The notes: generated from the sequence alone by a model not told the origin. A stretch of DNA of 64,000 nucleotides from Azonexaceae bacterium s22 (GCA_016617495.1 WYCU01000006.1:124001-188000); one strand, 5' to 3'. Positions 18,290 to 27,754 are shown, numbered from the stretch's first letter. A program made the numbers and translations.

Positions 18290-20368
18290 GTGCCGGTAGG
18301 GGGTTTTCTGGAAGCGAATGTAAAACTGTCGGATTACGAAACGCTGCTCGAAGGTATCGGGCGGGTCGTCTATCGTCTCGAACCGGACAGTGGGCGTTGT
18401 GAGTATGTCCAAGGAGGTGCCGCGAGCAGCGATCCGGTGATCGGCCTGCCCAGCGACAAAGTGCATCCGGAAGACCGTGAGCGTGCGTTGGCGCAAATTA
18501 CGGCGGCTGCCGCCGAGCACCCCGGTCAGCGTGCTTCGCTGGTGGTCCATTACCGGCTTGATGACGGCCTTGGCGGATTCCGCCATTGCCATGACACCCT
18601 CATTCTCGACGCCGATGCACAAGGCGAGCCGCGGGAGGTTTACGGTGTGGCGCTCGATGTCAGCGAGCAAGTCCGTGCCGTGGCGGTGCTGAACGAGAAG
18701 GAAGCCCACTTCCAGGCGGCGATGAATGCGGCGCAAGTCGGCATTTTCCTGTTGCAGGATGGCCGATTCAAATACGTCAATCCTTACCTGATCCATCTGT
18801 TTGGTCACAGCGAAGCGGCCTTCCTCAACGGGATGGCCTTGGTCGATCTGGTGGTCGCGGAACACCAGGAAATCACGCGTGAAGCGAGCGCAATGCAACA
18901 AGCCGGCGAACCCGGCCGGCCATACGAAATCACGATGATTCGTCAGGACGGCACGAGCCTGCCGGCCCTGATTTTCGGTTCGCCAGCCACGTATGAAGGC
19001 CGGCCGGCCATGATCGGTACCCTGCTGGATATCAGCCGGCAGAAGGACGCCGAACGCCGTGCACGCGAATTGGCCGATTTCGACCCGCTCACCGGCTTGC
19101 CGAACCGGCGCCTGCTGAGCGACCGTTTTAGCTTGCTGCTCAGCGTTGTGGAGCGTGACGAGTCCGAACTCGCCCTGATCTTCCTCGATCTCGATCATTT
19201 CAAGCGGGTGAACGATTCGCTCGGTCACAGCATTGGCGACGAATTGCTGCGCGCAGTGGCGGACCGTCTAAATAGCGTGGTGCGCGATGTCGATACGCTG
19301 GCGCGTCTGGGCGGCGATGAATTCATCATCGCGCTGCCGGGCATTCATGCCCAGGCTGCGGCCGAGGTTGCCCGGCGCCTGCTAGAGGTCTGCGCATCGC
19401 CGTTCTCGGTTGCCGGGCATGATCTGATCGTCACGCCTTCGTTGGGCATCAGCCTGTATCCGGACGACGGGCGGGACTTCGAAAGCCTGCTGCGCAATGC
19501 CGATGCGGCGATGTACAAGGCCAAGGATGCCGGGCGCAACACCTACCGCTTCTATTCCCGCGAAATGAACGTCGCGACGCTCAAGCATCTGCTGATGGAA
19601 AGCGGCCTGCGTCGCGGCTTGGGGGCGCGCGAATTTGTGCTGCACTATCAGCCGCTGGTGCATGTGGAAACCGGCGGCATCATCGGCGTCGAAGCGCTGG
19701 TCCGCTGGCAGAATCCGGAACTGGGCCTGGTCTCGCCGGATCAGTTCATTCACGTGGCCGAAGACATGGGCCTGATCAATCCGATCGGCGAGTGGGTCCT
19801 GCGTGAAGCCTGTCGGCAGTTGCGTGTCTGGCAGGATGCCGGATTGCCGACGCTGATGGTCGCGGTCAACGTTTCGCCTGTTCAGTTTCGTCAGCCGGGC
19901 TTTGTCGAAACGGTTGCCGATGCACTGGCAGCCTCCGGCTTGAATCCGCACTTCCTCGAACTGGAATTGACCGAACGTACGGTCATGGAGGATGCCGAAC
20001 AGACGCTCAAGACCTTGTCGGCCCTCAACGAGATGGGGGTGGAACTGGCGGTCGACGATTTCGGCACCGGCTATTCCTCGCTGGCGTATCTCAAGCGCTT
20101 CCCGGTGGGCAAGCTCAAGATCGACCGTTCGTTCATCCGCAATCTCGAAGTCGATATGGACGACCGCGCCATCACCTCAACCATCCTCAGCATGGGCCGC
20201 GGCTTGCGTCTCGAGGTTTTGGCCGAAGGGGTGGAAACGAAGGCCCAGTACCAGATTCTTCGGGGCATGGGTTGTGAACTCGTGCAGGGTTACCACTTCA
20301 GCCAGCCTTTGCCGCCGGAGCAATTCGTCGAATTTCTTGAAAAATATCGAACGACGCTTAAGGATTAG
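18290..20368 (+). CDS. PAS-GGDEF-EAL cyclic di-GMP signalling protein
   Basis: A 692-residue cytoplasmic sensor-type protein. Two PAS-like regions (about 1-125 and 130-250) precede a GGDEF domain with GGDEF at 341-345 and an RDVD inhibitory site upstream of it, then an EAL domain with EAL at 468-470, ELTERTVMED, DDFGTGYSSL and KIDRSFI. Both catalytic signatures look intact, so it could make or degrade c-di-GMP. There is no membrane helix. The start is a GTG just after copA. It sits between copA and copZ, which is unusual company and may link copper or redox state to c-di-GMP. Confidence 0.9.
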   Translation: MPVGGFLEANVKLSDYETLLEGIGRVVYRLEPDSGRCEYVQGGAASSDPVIGLPSDKVHPEDRERALAQITAAAAEHPGQRASLVVHYRLDDGLGGFRHCHDTLILDADAQGEPREVYGVALDVSEQVRAVAVLNEKEAHFQAAMNAAQVGIFLLQDGRFKYVNPYLIHLFGHSEAAFLNGMALVDLVVAEHQEITREASAMQQAGEPGRPYEITMIRQDGTSLPALIFGSPATYEGRPAMIGTLLDISRQKDAERRARELADFDPLTGLPNRRLLSDRFSLLLSVVERDESELALIFLDLDHFKRVNDSLGHSIGDELLRAVADRLNSVVRDVDTLARLGGDEFIIALPGIHAQAAAEVARRLLEVCASPFSVAGHDLIVTPSLGISLYPDDGRDFESLLRNADAAMYKAKDAGRNTYRFYSREMNVATLKHLLMESGLRRGLGAREFVLHYQPLVHVETGGIIGVEALVRWQNPELGLVSPDQFIHVAEDMGLINPIGEWVLREACRQLRVWQDAGLPTLMVAVNVSPVQFRQPGFVETVADALAASGLNPHFLELELTERTVMEDAEQTLKTLSALNEMGVELAVDDFGTGYSSLAYLKRFPVGKLKIDRSFIRNLEVDMDDRAITSTILSMGRGLRLEVLAEGVETKAQYQILRGMGCELVQGYHFSQPLPPEQFVEFLEKYRTTLKD

Positions 20369-20371
20369 AAA

Positions 20372-20578
20372 ATGGAAAACAGCACCATCAAGATTGGCGG
20401 CATGAGTTGCCAGGGCTGCGTCAAGAACATCACCGGCGTACTTACGGCCCTGCCCGGCGTTGCGTCCGCCGAGGTTTCACTGGAGGCCGGCGAGGCAAAA
20501 GTGGCCTTCGATCCCCAGACGATTGCCCGGTCGGCCTTGGTGGCGGCCATTGAGGATGCCGGCTTCGATGCCGAATAA
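20372..20578 (+). CDS. copZ: Copper chaperone, heavy-metal-associated domain (CopZ)
   Basis: A single 68-residue HMA domain with the ligand motif GMSCQGC (Cys13 and Cys16) and the beta-alpha-beta-beta-alpha-beta pattern ending AAIEDAGFDAE. It carries Cu(I) to a P1B ATPase, here most likely the CopA encoded 2 kb upstream on the same strand. The gene starts three bases after the GGDEF-EAL gene. Confidence 0.9.
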   Translation: MENSTIKIGGMSCQGCVKNITGVLTALPGVASAEVSLEAGEAKVAFDPQTIARSALVAAIEDAGFDAE

Positions 20579-20620
20579 CGCTTGGCCTTTCGCGCTGACG
20601 TTCTTGTTGAAAGATTGACC

Positions 20621-21667
20621 GTGTCCCAAGCTATTCCCAAATTGACCGCCTTGTCGCATGGTGGCGGCTGCGGCTGCAAGCTCGCGCCCGGTGTCTTGCA
20701 GAACCTGTTGGCCAAGGTCGCGCCCGGTATCGTGCCGCCACAGTTGCTCGTCGGTACTGAGACTTCCGACGATGCGGCGGTGTATCAGATCAACCGCGAA
20801 CAGGCGATTGTCGCGACCACCGATTTCTTCATGCCGATTGTCGACGACCCGTTCGACTTCGGGCGCATTGCGGCCACCAACGCGATTTCCGATGTTTATG
20901 CCATGGGCGGGACGCCGCTTTTTGCGTTGGCGCTGGTCGGGATGCCGGTCAATGTGCTGCCGCTGGAAACCATTGGCAAAATTCTGGAAGGCGGCGAAGC
21001 GGTGTGTCGCGCCGCTGGCATTCCCATTGCCGGCGGCCATACCATCGATTCCGTCGAACCCATTTACGGGCTGGTGGCCATCGGTTTGGTCAATCCGGCA
21101 CATCTCAAGCGCAATTCAGGCGCCAAGGTGGGTGATCGGCTGATTCTGGGCAAGCAACTTGGCGTCGGGACGTACAGTGCAGCGCTGAAAAAGGGGCTGT
21201 TGCACCAAAGCGATTATGAGCAAATGATCGCCAGCACTACCCAACTGAATACCCCGGGGCCGATGCTGGCCTGCCTTGACGGCGTGCATGCCGTTACCGA
21301 CGTCACCGGCTTCGGCCTGCTTGGCCATCTGCTTGAGGTCTGCCGCGGCAGCAATCTGGCCGCCAGGCTCGATTACGCCAGCATTCCCTTGCTGGCGCGG
21401 GCGCATGAATTCGCGGCCGCCGGACATGTGACCGGTGCTTCCGGGCGCAACTGGACCAGTTACGGCGATGGCGTTCGCCTCGGTACCGGGATCGGCGATG
21501 TCGAGCGCGCCTTGCTGACCGATCCACAAACGTCGGGTGGCCTGTTGGTGTCCTGTACGCCGGATACGGTGACCGAAGTGCTGTCCTTGTTCCTGCAGCA
21601 AGGCTTCACCCATGTTTCCGTGATTGGTGAAATGGTCGAGGGGGCGCCGCAGGTCGACGTGAACTGA
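20621..21667 (+). CDS. selD: Selenide, water dikinase (selenophosphate synthetase), Cys form
   Basis: Makes selenophosphate from selenide and ATP for selenocysteine or selenouridine synthesis. The 348-residue protein from GTG 20621 has the glycine-rich active-site motif HGGGCGCK with Cys17 and Lys20; no in-frame TGA marks a selenocysteine there. ATP-binding and AIRS-type domains are complete, with DDAAVY, TDFFMPIVDDP and AGGHTIDSVEP. GTG 20621 is chosen over TTG 20582 because TTGAAAG precedes it and the protein then starts as the family does. No selA, selB or mnmH gene is in view. Confidence 0.92.
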   Translation: MSQAIPKLTALSHGGGCGCKLAPGVLQNLLAKVAPGIVPPQLLVGTETSDDAAVYQINREQAIVATTDFFMPIVDDPFDFGRIAATNAISDVYAMGGTPLFALALVGMPVNVLPLETIGKILEGGEAVCRAAGIPIAGGHTIDSVEPIYGLVAIGLVNPAHLKRNSGAKVGDRLILGKQLGVGTYSAALKKGLLHQSDYEQMIASTTQLNTPGPMLACLDGVHAVTDVTGFGLLGHLLEVCRGSNLAARLDYASIPLLARAHEFAAAGHVTGASGRNWTSYGDGVRLGTGIGDVERALLTDPQTSGGLLVSCTPDTVTEVLSLFLQQGFTHVSVIGEMVEGAPQVDVN

Positions 21668-21682
21668 CATGAGGAGACGATG

Positions 21683-23290
21683 ATGGCGGGATTGCTGCCC
21701 CTGTTGCGCTGGTTGCTGCCAGTCTTCTTTGCGTTGTTGTCGCTGCCGTCCCTGGCCAAGACCGAGGCGGTTCCGGAAGCCGTGCTCAATGTCGCCAACC
21801 GCGACATTGCCACATTGCGCCAGACGGCGCTGGGCGGTACGCCGGAGATGCGCGTCAAGCGCATTCAGGAGCGTTTGCGCCAACTGGACGAACGCGATCT
21901 CTCCCAGCCGGTTTCGCGTACGCGGGTGACGGTCGAAGAGAAAAACGGCGTGGCCTTCTCGATCGGCGACCGCAATATTTTCATTCTTTACGAAGGCGAT
22001 CTGGACCCCGAAGAGAAACTGACGCTCGACGATGCGGCCGTTCGGGTGGAGCAGCGCCTCAAGCTGGCCATTGCCGCCCTGATCGAACAAGGGCATGGCG
22101 CCGTAGTGCTGAAGGGCGTGCTGTTTTCCCTGGCGGCGACGGCCCTGATGATGGTGGTCCTGTGGGGTATCCGGCAGGCGACGACGTATGTTCTCGATCA
22201 TCTGCAGGCACGCGTGCTTTCCGCAAACGAAAATGCCCGTCTGCGCTGGGCGGCCCAGGGCTGGTTGCTGGTCAAACGCTTGGCTCAGGTGCTGCTGCTG
22301 TTGTTGTGGCTGTCGGTAGCCTACTTGTGGTTCACCTATGTGCTGGCCAATTTCCCGCTGACCGAACCCTTGGCGGAACGTTTGTCCGGCTTCCTGCTGG
22401 ACATGCTCGAACGACTGGGCGAGGGGGCAGTGACTGCCATTCCCGGCTTGTTGACGGTCGGGGTCGTGCTGTTCATTACCAAAGCAGCCAACGATGTCGC
22501 CGGCAATGTGTTCGAAAACGTTTACCTTGGCCGTTCGCTCATCCCCGGGGTGCATCGCGATACCGCCCATGCCACGCGGCGGCTGGTTGGCGTGCTGGTT
22601 TGGGGAACGGGTCTGGCGATTGCCTATCCCTATTTGCCGCTTGCTGAGAGCGAGGCGTTCAAGGGGCTCTCGGTGATGTTCGGCTTCATGCTGACCCTGG
22701 GTTCGGCCGGCGTGGTCACGCAGATGATGAGTGGGCTGGTGCTGATCTACTCACGCGCGTTGAAAGTCGGCGATTTCGTGTGCGTCGGTGAAGTGACGGG
22801 CGTGGTCAAGGAGATGGGGGCGTTGTCTACCAAGGTCGTGAATATCCGCAATGAAGAGGTCACGATTCCCAATGCGGTTCTGGTGGCCAATCCGATCAAG
22901 AATTACACCTGTGCCGGCGGCGAGCGCGGCGCCCTGATTTCAACGACGGTGACCATCGGCTATGACACCCCTTGGCGCCAGGTCCATGCAATGCTCGTCA
23001 ACGCGGCCATGCGGACGAAAGGCTTGCGTACCGAACAAAAGCCCTTCGTGATGCAAAAGGCCTTGCAGGATTTCTACGTCGAGTACGAGCTGTATGCCTA
23101 CGTCGATCGGCCGCTGGAGCGCATTCAGATTCTCTCCGAACTCCATGCCCAGATTCAGGACGAGTTCAATACCTACGGCGTCCAGATCATGTCGCCGAAC
23201 TTCGTCCTGCAGCCGCGCAACGATGTCGTGGTGAACAAGGAGCGTTGGTACGCGGAACCGGCCGTGCCGCCGTCTTCGGACAAGTCCTGA
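21683..23290 (+). CDS. Mechanosensitive ion channel, MscS family
   Basis: A 535-residue inner-membrane channel, larger than E. coli MscS. A signal peptide ends at about LPSLAKTEA and is followed by a periplasmic region (to about residue 130), several membrane helices, and the MscS core: pore helix region FMLTLGSAGVVTQMMSGL, then the beta domain VGEVTGVVKEMGALSTKV and IPNAVLVANPIKNY. It probably releases solutes on hypoosmotic shock. GAGGAGACG precedes a double ATG; I take the second, and 21680 is equally possible. It converges with the PepSY gene five bases later. Confidence 0.9.
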   Translation: MAGLLPLLRWLLPVFFALLSLPSLAKTEAVPEAVLNVANRDIATLRQTALGGTPEMRVKRIQERLRQLDERDLSQPVSRTRVTVEEKNGVAFSIGDRNIFILYEGDLDPEEKLTLDDAAVRVEQRLKLAIAALIEQGHGAVVLKGVLFSLAATALMMVVLWGIRQATTYVLDHLQARVLSANENARLRWAAQGWLLVKRLAQVLLLLLWLSVAYLWFTYVLANFPLTEPLAERLSGFLLDMLERLGEGAVTAIPGLLTVGVVLFITKAANDVAGNVFENVYLGRSLIPGVHRDTAHATRRLVGVLVWGTGLAIAYPYLPLAESEAFKGLSVMFGFMLTLGSAGVVTQMMSGLVLIYSRALKVGDFVCVGEVTGVVKEMGALSTKVVNIRNEEVTIPNAVLVANPIKNYTCAGGERGALISTTVTIGYDTPWRQVHAMLVNAAMRTKGLRTEQKPFVMQKALQDFYVEYELYAYVDRPLERIQILSELHAQIQDEFNTYGVQIMSPNFVLQPRNDVVVNKERWYAEPAVPPSSDKS

Positions 23291-23295
23291 GGGCT

Positions 23296-24534
23296 TCAGA
23301 CGCCGGTTTGTCCCGGCGTCAGTGCCACAGGCTTACTGCTCGGTGCGTGTGCCTTTTTCTTCAAGCGGGCTTTGCGTTTACGCGCCCAGATGACGATGCC
23401 GGTCACACTAAGCATGGCGATGGCCAGCCCCATGAGGCTGACAAGGATGCGGCCAGGCAGGGCGGCGATGCGCCCGGAGTGCAGCGGAAACATCGATTGC
23501 AGGAAAATATCGCCCGCCGTACCGCGGCCGGGGATTTCGCCACCGAGTGCGGCACCGCTGGTGGCATCGAAATAGAGCCAGGGGTTGCCCAGGCCGCCAT
23601 CGCCATGGCTGTTGCCCGGTGCGAAGAATCCGACGGCGTAAACATCGAACATCGCCAAGTAAAAGAGGGCGCCCGCGGGTTGCGCCAGACCGAGCCGCGC
23701 GGCTTCCTCCCGGGCGCGTTCGAGAATTTCGTGGCGCGTCATTTTTGGCCCTTTTTGCCGGTCGACCGCGACAATTTCCCGGCTGGCAAAAGGCGATGGG
23801 CTCAATTCGGCAACGCTGCCGACGAGTGGCCGCATGACTTGTTCCTTGAGGTTCATGGCCACCGAGGTCACCGCCAAAGTGAGGATCAGCGCAAATAGCC
23901 AGACGCCACCGGAGCGATGCAGGTCGAAATTCAGGCGGTAACCGCCGGCACGCCAGCGGAAGGCAAAACTTTGCGTCCAGGTGGCACGGCTGGGGAAGGC
24001 AATCCACATGGCCAGCAGGGTATCGATGACCCAGACGATGGCGACGATGCCCATGAACAGCGTGCCCACCGGCAGTTCGTCGATATCGGGGATGTGCATG
24101 CTGTAGTGCAGTTTGTAGAGGAAGGGCAGCAGATTTTCCCGGTCCAGGGAAATCTTGCCCCATTCGCGCTGCCCGAGAATTTCGCCGTTGCTCGGGTTCA
24201 CGGCGACCTGATTGAAATCGAGGACGTGGGGCTTGCCGGTGGCGGGGTCGATACGCGGTTCGACCATGATGCCCAGCGTGTGGCCGGGTTCGCTTTCCAG
24301 CGGCAGGTAGCGGATACGCAGCCGTGGATCGGCTGCTTCGAGCCGGTCGGCGAGTTCCAGCGCCGGGATCGGCGTGCCGCCTTCCGGCGCGTGGAACAAG
24401 TGGGGATTGAGCCATTCGTCCAGTTCATGGTCCCAGGAAATGATTGCCCCGGTGAGCCCGGCGACAAACAGGAAGACCGCGGTGAACAGGCCCAACCAGC
24501 GGTGCATGACGACCAACATTGGACGCATGTTCAA
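23296..24534 (-). CDS. PepSY-associated transmembrane protein (iron-uptake type)
   Basis: A 412-residue inner-membrane protein with four membrane helices and large periplasmic PepSY-type domains, related to PiuB and other TonB-locus reductase-like proteins. It starts MNMRPMLVVMHRWLGLFTA, the conserved HRWLGL segment of helix 1. Members are thought to reduce ferric siderophores or handle iron in the periplasm. It lies 12 bases downstream of a siderophore receptor on the same strand, so the two are probably co-transcribed. A repeat copy (23741-23775) encodes IVAVDRQKGPKM in the periplasmic part. Confidence 0.85.
   Translation of the reverse strand: MNMRPMLVVMHRWLGLFTAVFLFVAGLTGAIISWDHELDEWLNPHLFHAPEGGTPIPALELADRLEAADPRLRIRYLPLESEPGHTLGIMVEPRIDPATGKPHVLDFNQVAVNPSNGEILGQREWGKISLDRENLLPFLYKLHYSMHIPDIDELPVGTLFMGIVAIVWVIDTLLAMWIAFPSRATWTQSFAFRWRAGGYRLNFDLHRSGGVWLFALILTLAVTSVAMNLKEQVMRPLVGSVAELSPSPFASREIVAVDRQKGPKMTRHEILERAREEAARLGLAQPAGALFYLAMFDVYAVGFFAPGNSHGDGGLGNPWLYFDATSGAALGGEIPGRGTAGDIFLQSMFPLHSGRIAALPGRILVSLMGLAIAMLSVTGIVIWARKRKARLKKKAHAPSSKPVALTPGQTGV
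23741..23775 (-). repeat. Dispersed uptake-type repeat, copy in the PepSY gene
   Basis: Minus-strand perfect core ATTGTCGCGGTCGAC, then CGGC, AAAAA, GGGCC and AAAAA. This is one of the closest copies to the consensus. Confidence 0.85.
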
Positions 24535-24546
24535 TCCCCTTCAGGC

Positions 24547-26718
24547 TCAGTATTTCCAGTTCAGCGCAACGGTGAAGTTGCGCGGTGCGCCGTAGTACGC
24601 TTGCGGCCACATCAGGCTGGTGAGGTACTTTTCGTCGGTGACATTGTTCAGGTTGGCACTGACGCTGAGGTTCTTGTCGATGTCGTAACGCGCCATCAGG
24701 TTGGCCAGCGTGTAGGCATCCTGGCGGATGCGGGTGGTGGCGCCGGTGGCGTAGTCGTAAACCTCGTTGCGGTAGATGTCGTCCTGCCAGCTCAGGCTCG
24801 CTCCGACTTTCACGGATTCCAGGAAGGGCAGACGATAGACGGTGCTCAGGCGGAAGATCTTGCGCGGCGTGTAGGTCTTGATGTCCTGACCCTGCGGATC
24901 GGTCAGCGAAAACTGCGTGTAGCCGAGATTGAGCTGCCAGTTGTCGGTGACGGCACCGGCCACGTCGATCTGGAAGCCGTCGGATTCTGCATCCACGCCC
25001 TGATAGTAGGCCTTGCCGGCCATGGTGTAGCCGGCCGCTTCAGCCATGTTCTTCTGTTCCGTCCAGAAATAGGCGAGCGAGGCATTCAGCTTCTTGCCGA
25101 ACCAGTCGCTCTTCAGGCCGATTTCCTTGCTGTTGCCGGTCACTGGCTGGAGCGGCATGCCGGTGATATCGGTTTGATACTGTGGATTGAACAGTTCGGT
25201 ATAGCTGCCATAAGCGGAAATCTGCTCGGTGATGTCGTAGATGGCGCCAACATAGGGGCTGACGTTGTCGGCGCTGCTATTACGCGGCGCACCATACGAG
25301 TAACCATTCAATTCCACCTTGGTGGCGCGGGCGCCGAGGATGAGCTTGAACGGATCGGCCAGGTTGAGGCGCGTTGCAGCGTAGATCGAGGCGCGGCGGT
25401 CGGTGAACGAACTGCCGTCGGTGGCGGCGTCGAAGCTGGGCATCGGGTAGTCACCCGACCACGTGAAGAACGACGGCAACGCGGTGCCGATGCCTTGCCC
25501 GTAGCGGGACTCATCGTTCAAGGTAGAGCGTGCCCAGTTGGCGCCGAAGGTGAGTTCGTGTTTGCGCCCGCCCAGGCTGTAACTTCCGCTGGCGAACAGG
25601 TCGAACATGTTCTGCTTGTTCGTCATGTCGTATTCGGACGGGTAGGCGTACAGACCCAGGCCGGTGTTCCGGTTCGGCGTGCCGTAGGCATAGAAAAGGG
25701 CCGAATCCTGGTTAAACCGCCGATGCGTATAGACCGCCTTGGCCTGCCAGTCTTCGTTGAACTGGTGGGTCAGCTCCGCAAAGAGGCTGCGGGTCGTCTG
25801 GTTCCAGTAGGACCAGTTGGCCGATGTGCTCTTGGAAACGTCAAAATTCGTTTGCCCGCCATCGGTGTAGTACATCGGCAAACCGCCCCACATCAAGCCT
25901 TTCGGCCGGTCGTTCTGCTCATGGGCGCCGATGGCCAGTTGGGTGTTTTCCCCAAGGTCCGCCTCGACGATGCCATAGACCATCGTCCGTTCCTTGGAAT
26001 AGCGGTCGAGGTACGAATTGGCCGATTGCGCTGCGACGACCAGGCGGCCACGAATGCGCCCGGATTCGATCAGCGGACCGGAAAGGTCGCCATCGAAGCG
26101 GAATTTGTCCCACGAACCGCCCGAAAGGCTGGCCGAGGCGGCGAGCACCGGCGTCGGCCGCTTGCGGATGAAGTTGACGGTCGCGGAGGGGAAGCCGGTT
26201 GGCGTCATGAGGCCATTGGCACCATAGACCACTTCCGCACGGTCGAACATCGCCATGTCGACATCGCCATTGGCGATATCGTAGGCGAAGGGCAGGCCGA
26301 TCCCGTCGAACTGGAAATTGGTGACATCGAAGCCGCGGGCCGAGTAATAGCCGCGGTCGGTTTCCGGGCGTTCCACCACGATGCCCGACGATGCAGCGAG
26401 GGCTTCGGTCGCGCTATTGAGCTGGAAATCCTGAATCTGCTGGCGGGTAATGACCGAAACGGTATTCGGCGTCTCTCGCAGGCTAAGGTCCATGCCGGTG
26501 GCCGAACGGCTGCTGCGCGTCGTGTACAGTCCGGTTGTTTCCGTGGGCACCGAGGCATCGTTGGTGGCTGTGACCGTGACAGCGGCGAGGCTGCGTTCCT
26601 CGGCGGCTTTGTCAGCGTCGGCTGCGAGGGCCGGGGCAATGCCGGTGCACAGCGAAGCGAGAAGAACGGCAACAGGACGGCGCGCGAATACGGGCGCCGT
26701 GGATTGGATTGAACCCAT
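24547..26718 (-). CDS. TonB-dependent siderophore receptor (FhuE/coprogen type)
   Basis: A 723-residue outer-membrane transporter. It has a signal peptide ending near ALAADA, a TonB-box-like stretch around AVTVTATND, an N-terminal plug (SLRETPNTVSVITRQQI, RGFDVTNFQFDGI) and a 22-strand barrel that ends in NFTVALNWKY with a terminal aromatic. Overall form is that of ferric hydroxamate/coprogen receptors such as FhuE. Energy would come from the TonB-ExbB-ExbD genes at 34-36 kb. The leader holds GGCTGGCT (AGCCAGCC in the mRNA) 22 bases before the start. Substrate assignment is tentative. Confidence 0.9.
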   Translation of the reverse strand: MGSIQSTAPVFARRPVAVLLASLCTGIAPALAADADKAAEERSLAAVTVTATNDASVPTETTGLYTTRSSRSATGMDLSLRETPNTVSVITRQQIQDFQLNSATEALAASSGIVVERPETDRGYYSARGFDVTNFQFDGIGLPFAYDIANGDVDMAMFDRAEVVYGANGLMTPTGFPSATVNFIRKRPTPVLAASASLSGGSWDKFRFDGDLSGPLIESGRIRGRLVVAAQSANSYLDRYSKERTMVYGIVEADLGENTQLAIGAHEQNDRPKGLMWGGLPMYYTDGGQTNFDVSKSTSANWSYWNQTTRSLFAELTHQFNEDWQAKAVYTHRRFNQDSALFYAYGTPNRNTGLGLYAYPSEYDMTNKQNMFDLFASGSYSLGGRKHELTFGANWARSTLNDESRYGQGIGTALPSFFTWSGDYPMPSFDAATDGSSFTDRRASIYAATRLNLADPFKLILGARATKVELNGYSYGAPRNSSADNVSPYVGAIYDITEQISAYGSYTELFNPQYQTDITGMPLQPVTGNSKEIGLKSDWFGKKLNASLAYFWTEQKNMAEAAGYTMAGKAYYQGVDAESDGFQIDVAGAVTDNWQLNLGYTQFSLTDPQGQDIKTYTPRKIFRLSTVYRLPFLESVKVGASLSWQDDIYRNEVYDYATGATTRIRQDAYTLANLMARYDIDKNLSVSANLNNVTDEKYLTSLMWPQAYYGAPRNFTVALNWKY

Positions 26719-26740
26719 GAGAACTCCGATGATTGTTTCC

Positions 26741-26748
26741 GGCTGGCT
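26741..26748 (-). promoter_or_regulatory. Leader motif AGCCAGCC before the siderophore receptor
   Basis: GGCTGGCT on the plus strand, so AGCCAGCC in the mRNA, 22 bases before the start codon. The same octamer recurs upstream of four other iron-region genes in this window. Confidence 0.4.
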
Positions 26749-26830
26749 GCCTGGGAACGCGGTGTTCTTGGGTGGCGGGCGGGTTATTGATTAGCGGTGA
26801 TGAGATCGGGACCGTGTCCGGTTCGGCATT

Positions 26831-27034
26831 TCACGCAGCTTGGCAAAGTGTTTCGTTTGCACTGGCATTGCGACTGCAGGCCTCGGCCAGGCAATCCCGG
26901 GCGCATGAGGCACAACGTCCGCAATCGCGCGTGACATTGAGGTCGCGGCGTAGATCTTTCAGCGTCCGCGCACCGCCAGCAGCGGCTTCGCGAATCTGGC
27001 GGTCGGTCACCGCATGGCAGACACAGACGTACAT
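26831..27034 (-). CDS. bfd: Bacterioferritin-associated ferredoxin
   Basis: A 67-residue [2Fe-2S] protein that docks on bacterioferritin and passes electrons to heme to release stored iron. Cys4, Cys6, Cys38 and Cys41 form the Bfd ligand pattern CxC...CxxC, with extra Cys44 and Cys48. The start MYVCVCHAV is preceded by CAGGAGATCCTGG. An upstream region (27061-27104) closely resembles the Fur-like site of hemP, so expression in iron starvation is likely. The partner ferritins are encoded just upstream on the same strand. Confidence 0.92.
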   Translation of the reverse strand: MYVCVCHAVTDRQIREAAAGGARTLKDLRRDLNVTRDCGRCASCARDCLAEACSRNASANETLCQAA

Positions 27035-27060
27035 CCAGGATCTCCTGCAAAACAATCTAA

Positions 27061-27104
27061 ATGCGAACAATTCCCATTCTATGTAATTGAGAATGATTGT
27101 CAAC
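27061..27104 (-). promoter_or_regulatory. Fur-like site upstream of bfd
   Basis: The minus strand reads GTTGACAATCATTCTCAATT, then ACATAGAATGGGAATTGTTC and GCAT. It shares GTTGACAA, ATTCTCA, AGAATG and TCG...GCAT blocks in the same order with the hemP upstream region at 36491-36540. ATTCTCA/GAATGATT half-sites fit the Fur consensus. Confidence 0.65.
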
Positions 27105-27161
27105 ACCATTCGGTGCGGTGTCTGTCGAATGCGGAGCGATGGATTTGTGGCATTTCCAACA

Positions 27162-27176
27162 GTCGACCGCGACAAT
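27162..27176 (-). repeat. Dispersed repeat core between bfd and bfr
   Basis: The 15-bp core ATTGTCGCGGTCGAC is perfect on the minus strand, but the A-tracts are degenerate here. It is intergenic. Confidence 0.65.
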
Positions 27177-27220
27177 CCACGTCGCGTGCAATTCGCGGGC
27201 CAGGATTGGCCGTAAACGAC

Positions 27221-27245
27221 AAAGCCGCAGACTGGCTGCGGCTTT
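27221..27245 (-). terminator. Hairpin after the bacterioferritin pair
   Basis: AAAGCCGCAG (27221-27230) pairs perfectly with CTGCGGCTTT (27236-27245) around a five-base loop, 27 bases past the bfr stop. The T-tract on the minus strand is weak. Confidence 0.6.
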
Positions 27246-27271
27246 GGGGGAAATTGGAAGAGGCTCGGGGA

Positions 27272-27754
27272 TCAGTCTTCGCCCGGCTCCATGTGCGCTT
27301 GCAGATAGTTCGGCAAGGTGACGTCGGCAATCAGGCTCTGCTGGGTTTCCAGCCAGTCGATTGCTTCCTCGCAGTGTTCGAGCAGGTCTTCGAGGAGATC
27401 GCGGCTCACGTAATCCTGAAGCTGTTCGCAAAGGGCAATGGATTCGATGAGCAGGGGACGCTGAATGTCCTTTTCGTATTTCAGATCGCCTTGCAGGCAT
27501 TCCACGACATTTTCGCCGATCAGCAGCTTGCCGAGGTTCTGCAGATTGGGCAGGCCTTCCAGGAAGAGGATGCGTTCGATCAGTTCGTCGGCTTCCTTCA
27601 TCACGCGGATGGATTGCTTGTACTGGTAGTCGTTCAGCTTTTCCAGGCCCCAGTTGCGGAACATGCGGGCATGCAGGAAGTACTGGTTGATCGAGGTGAG
27701 TTCGTTCTTCAGCACCTTGTTCAGTGCTTCGATGATCTTCTTGTCGCCTTTCAC
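27272..27754 (-). CDS. bfr: Bacterioferritin subunit, heme-binding type lacking the ferroxidase site
   Basis: A 160-residue ferritin-fold subunit. Aligned by eye to E. coli Bfr, it keeps the heme ligand Met52 (SIRVMKEAD) but has lost ferroxidase ligands: Glu51 is Val, His54 is Glu, Glu127 is Cys and His130 is Ala. Glu18 and Glu94 remain. It should bind heme at subunit interfaces but cannot oxidise iron alone. The neighbouring subunit shows the opposite pattern, so a mixed 24-mer is likely. The gene follows the other bfr by 12 bases and is the second gene of the pair. Confidence 0.92.
   Translation of the reverse strand: MKGDKKIIEALNKVLKNELTSINQYFLHARMFRNWGLEKLNDYQYKQSIRVMKEADELIERILFLEGLPNLQNLGKLLIGENVVECLQGDLKYEKDIQRPLLIESIALCEQLQDYVSRDLLEDLLEHCEEAIDWLETQQSLIADVTLPNYLQAHMEPGED

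Noticed and set aside
20815-20840. GATTGTCGCGACC in selD as a repeat copy
   Set aside because: Only part of the core matches and the encoded AIVATTDFF is a conserved SelD segment.
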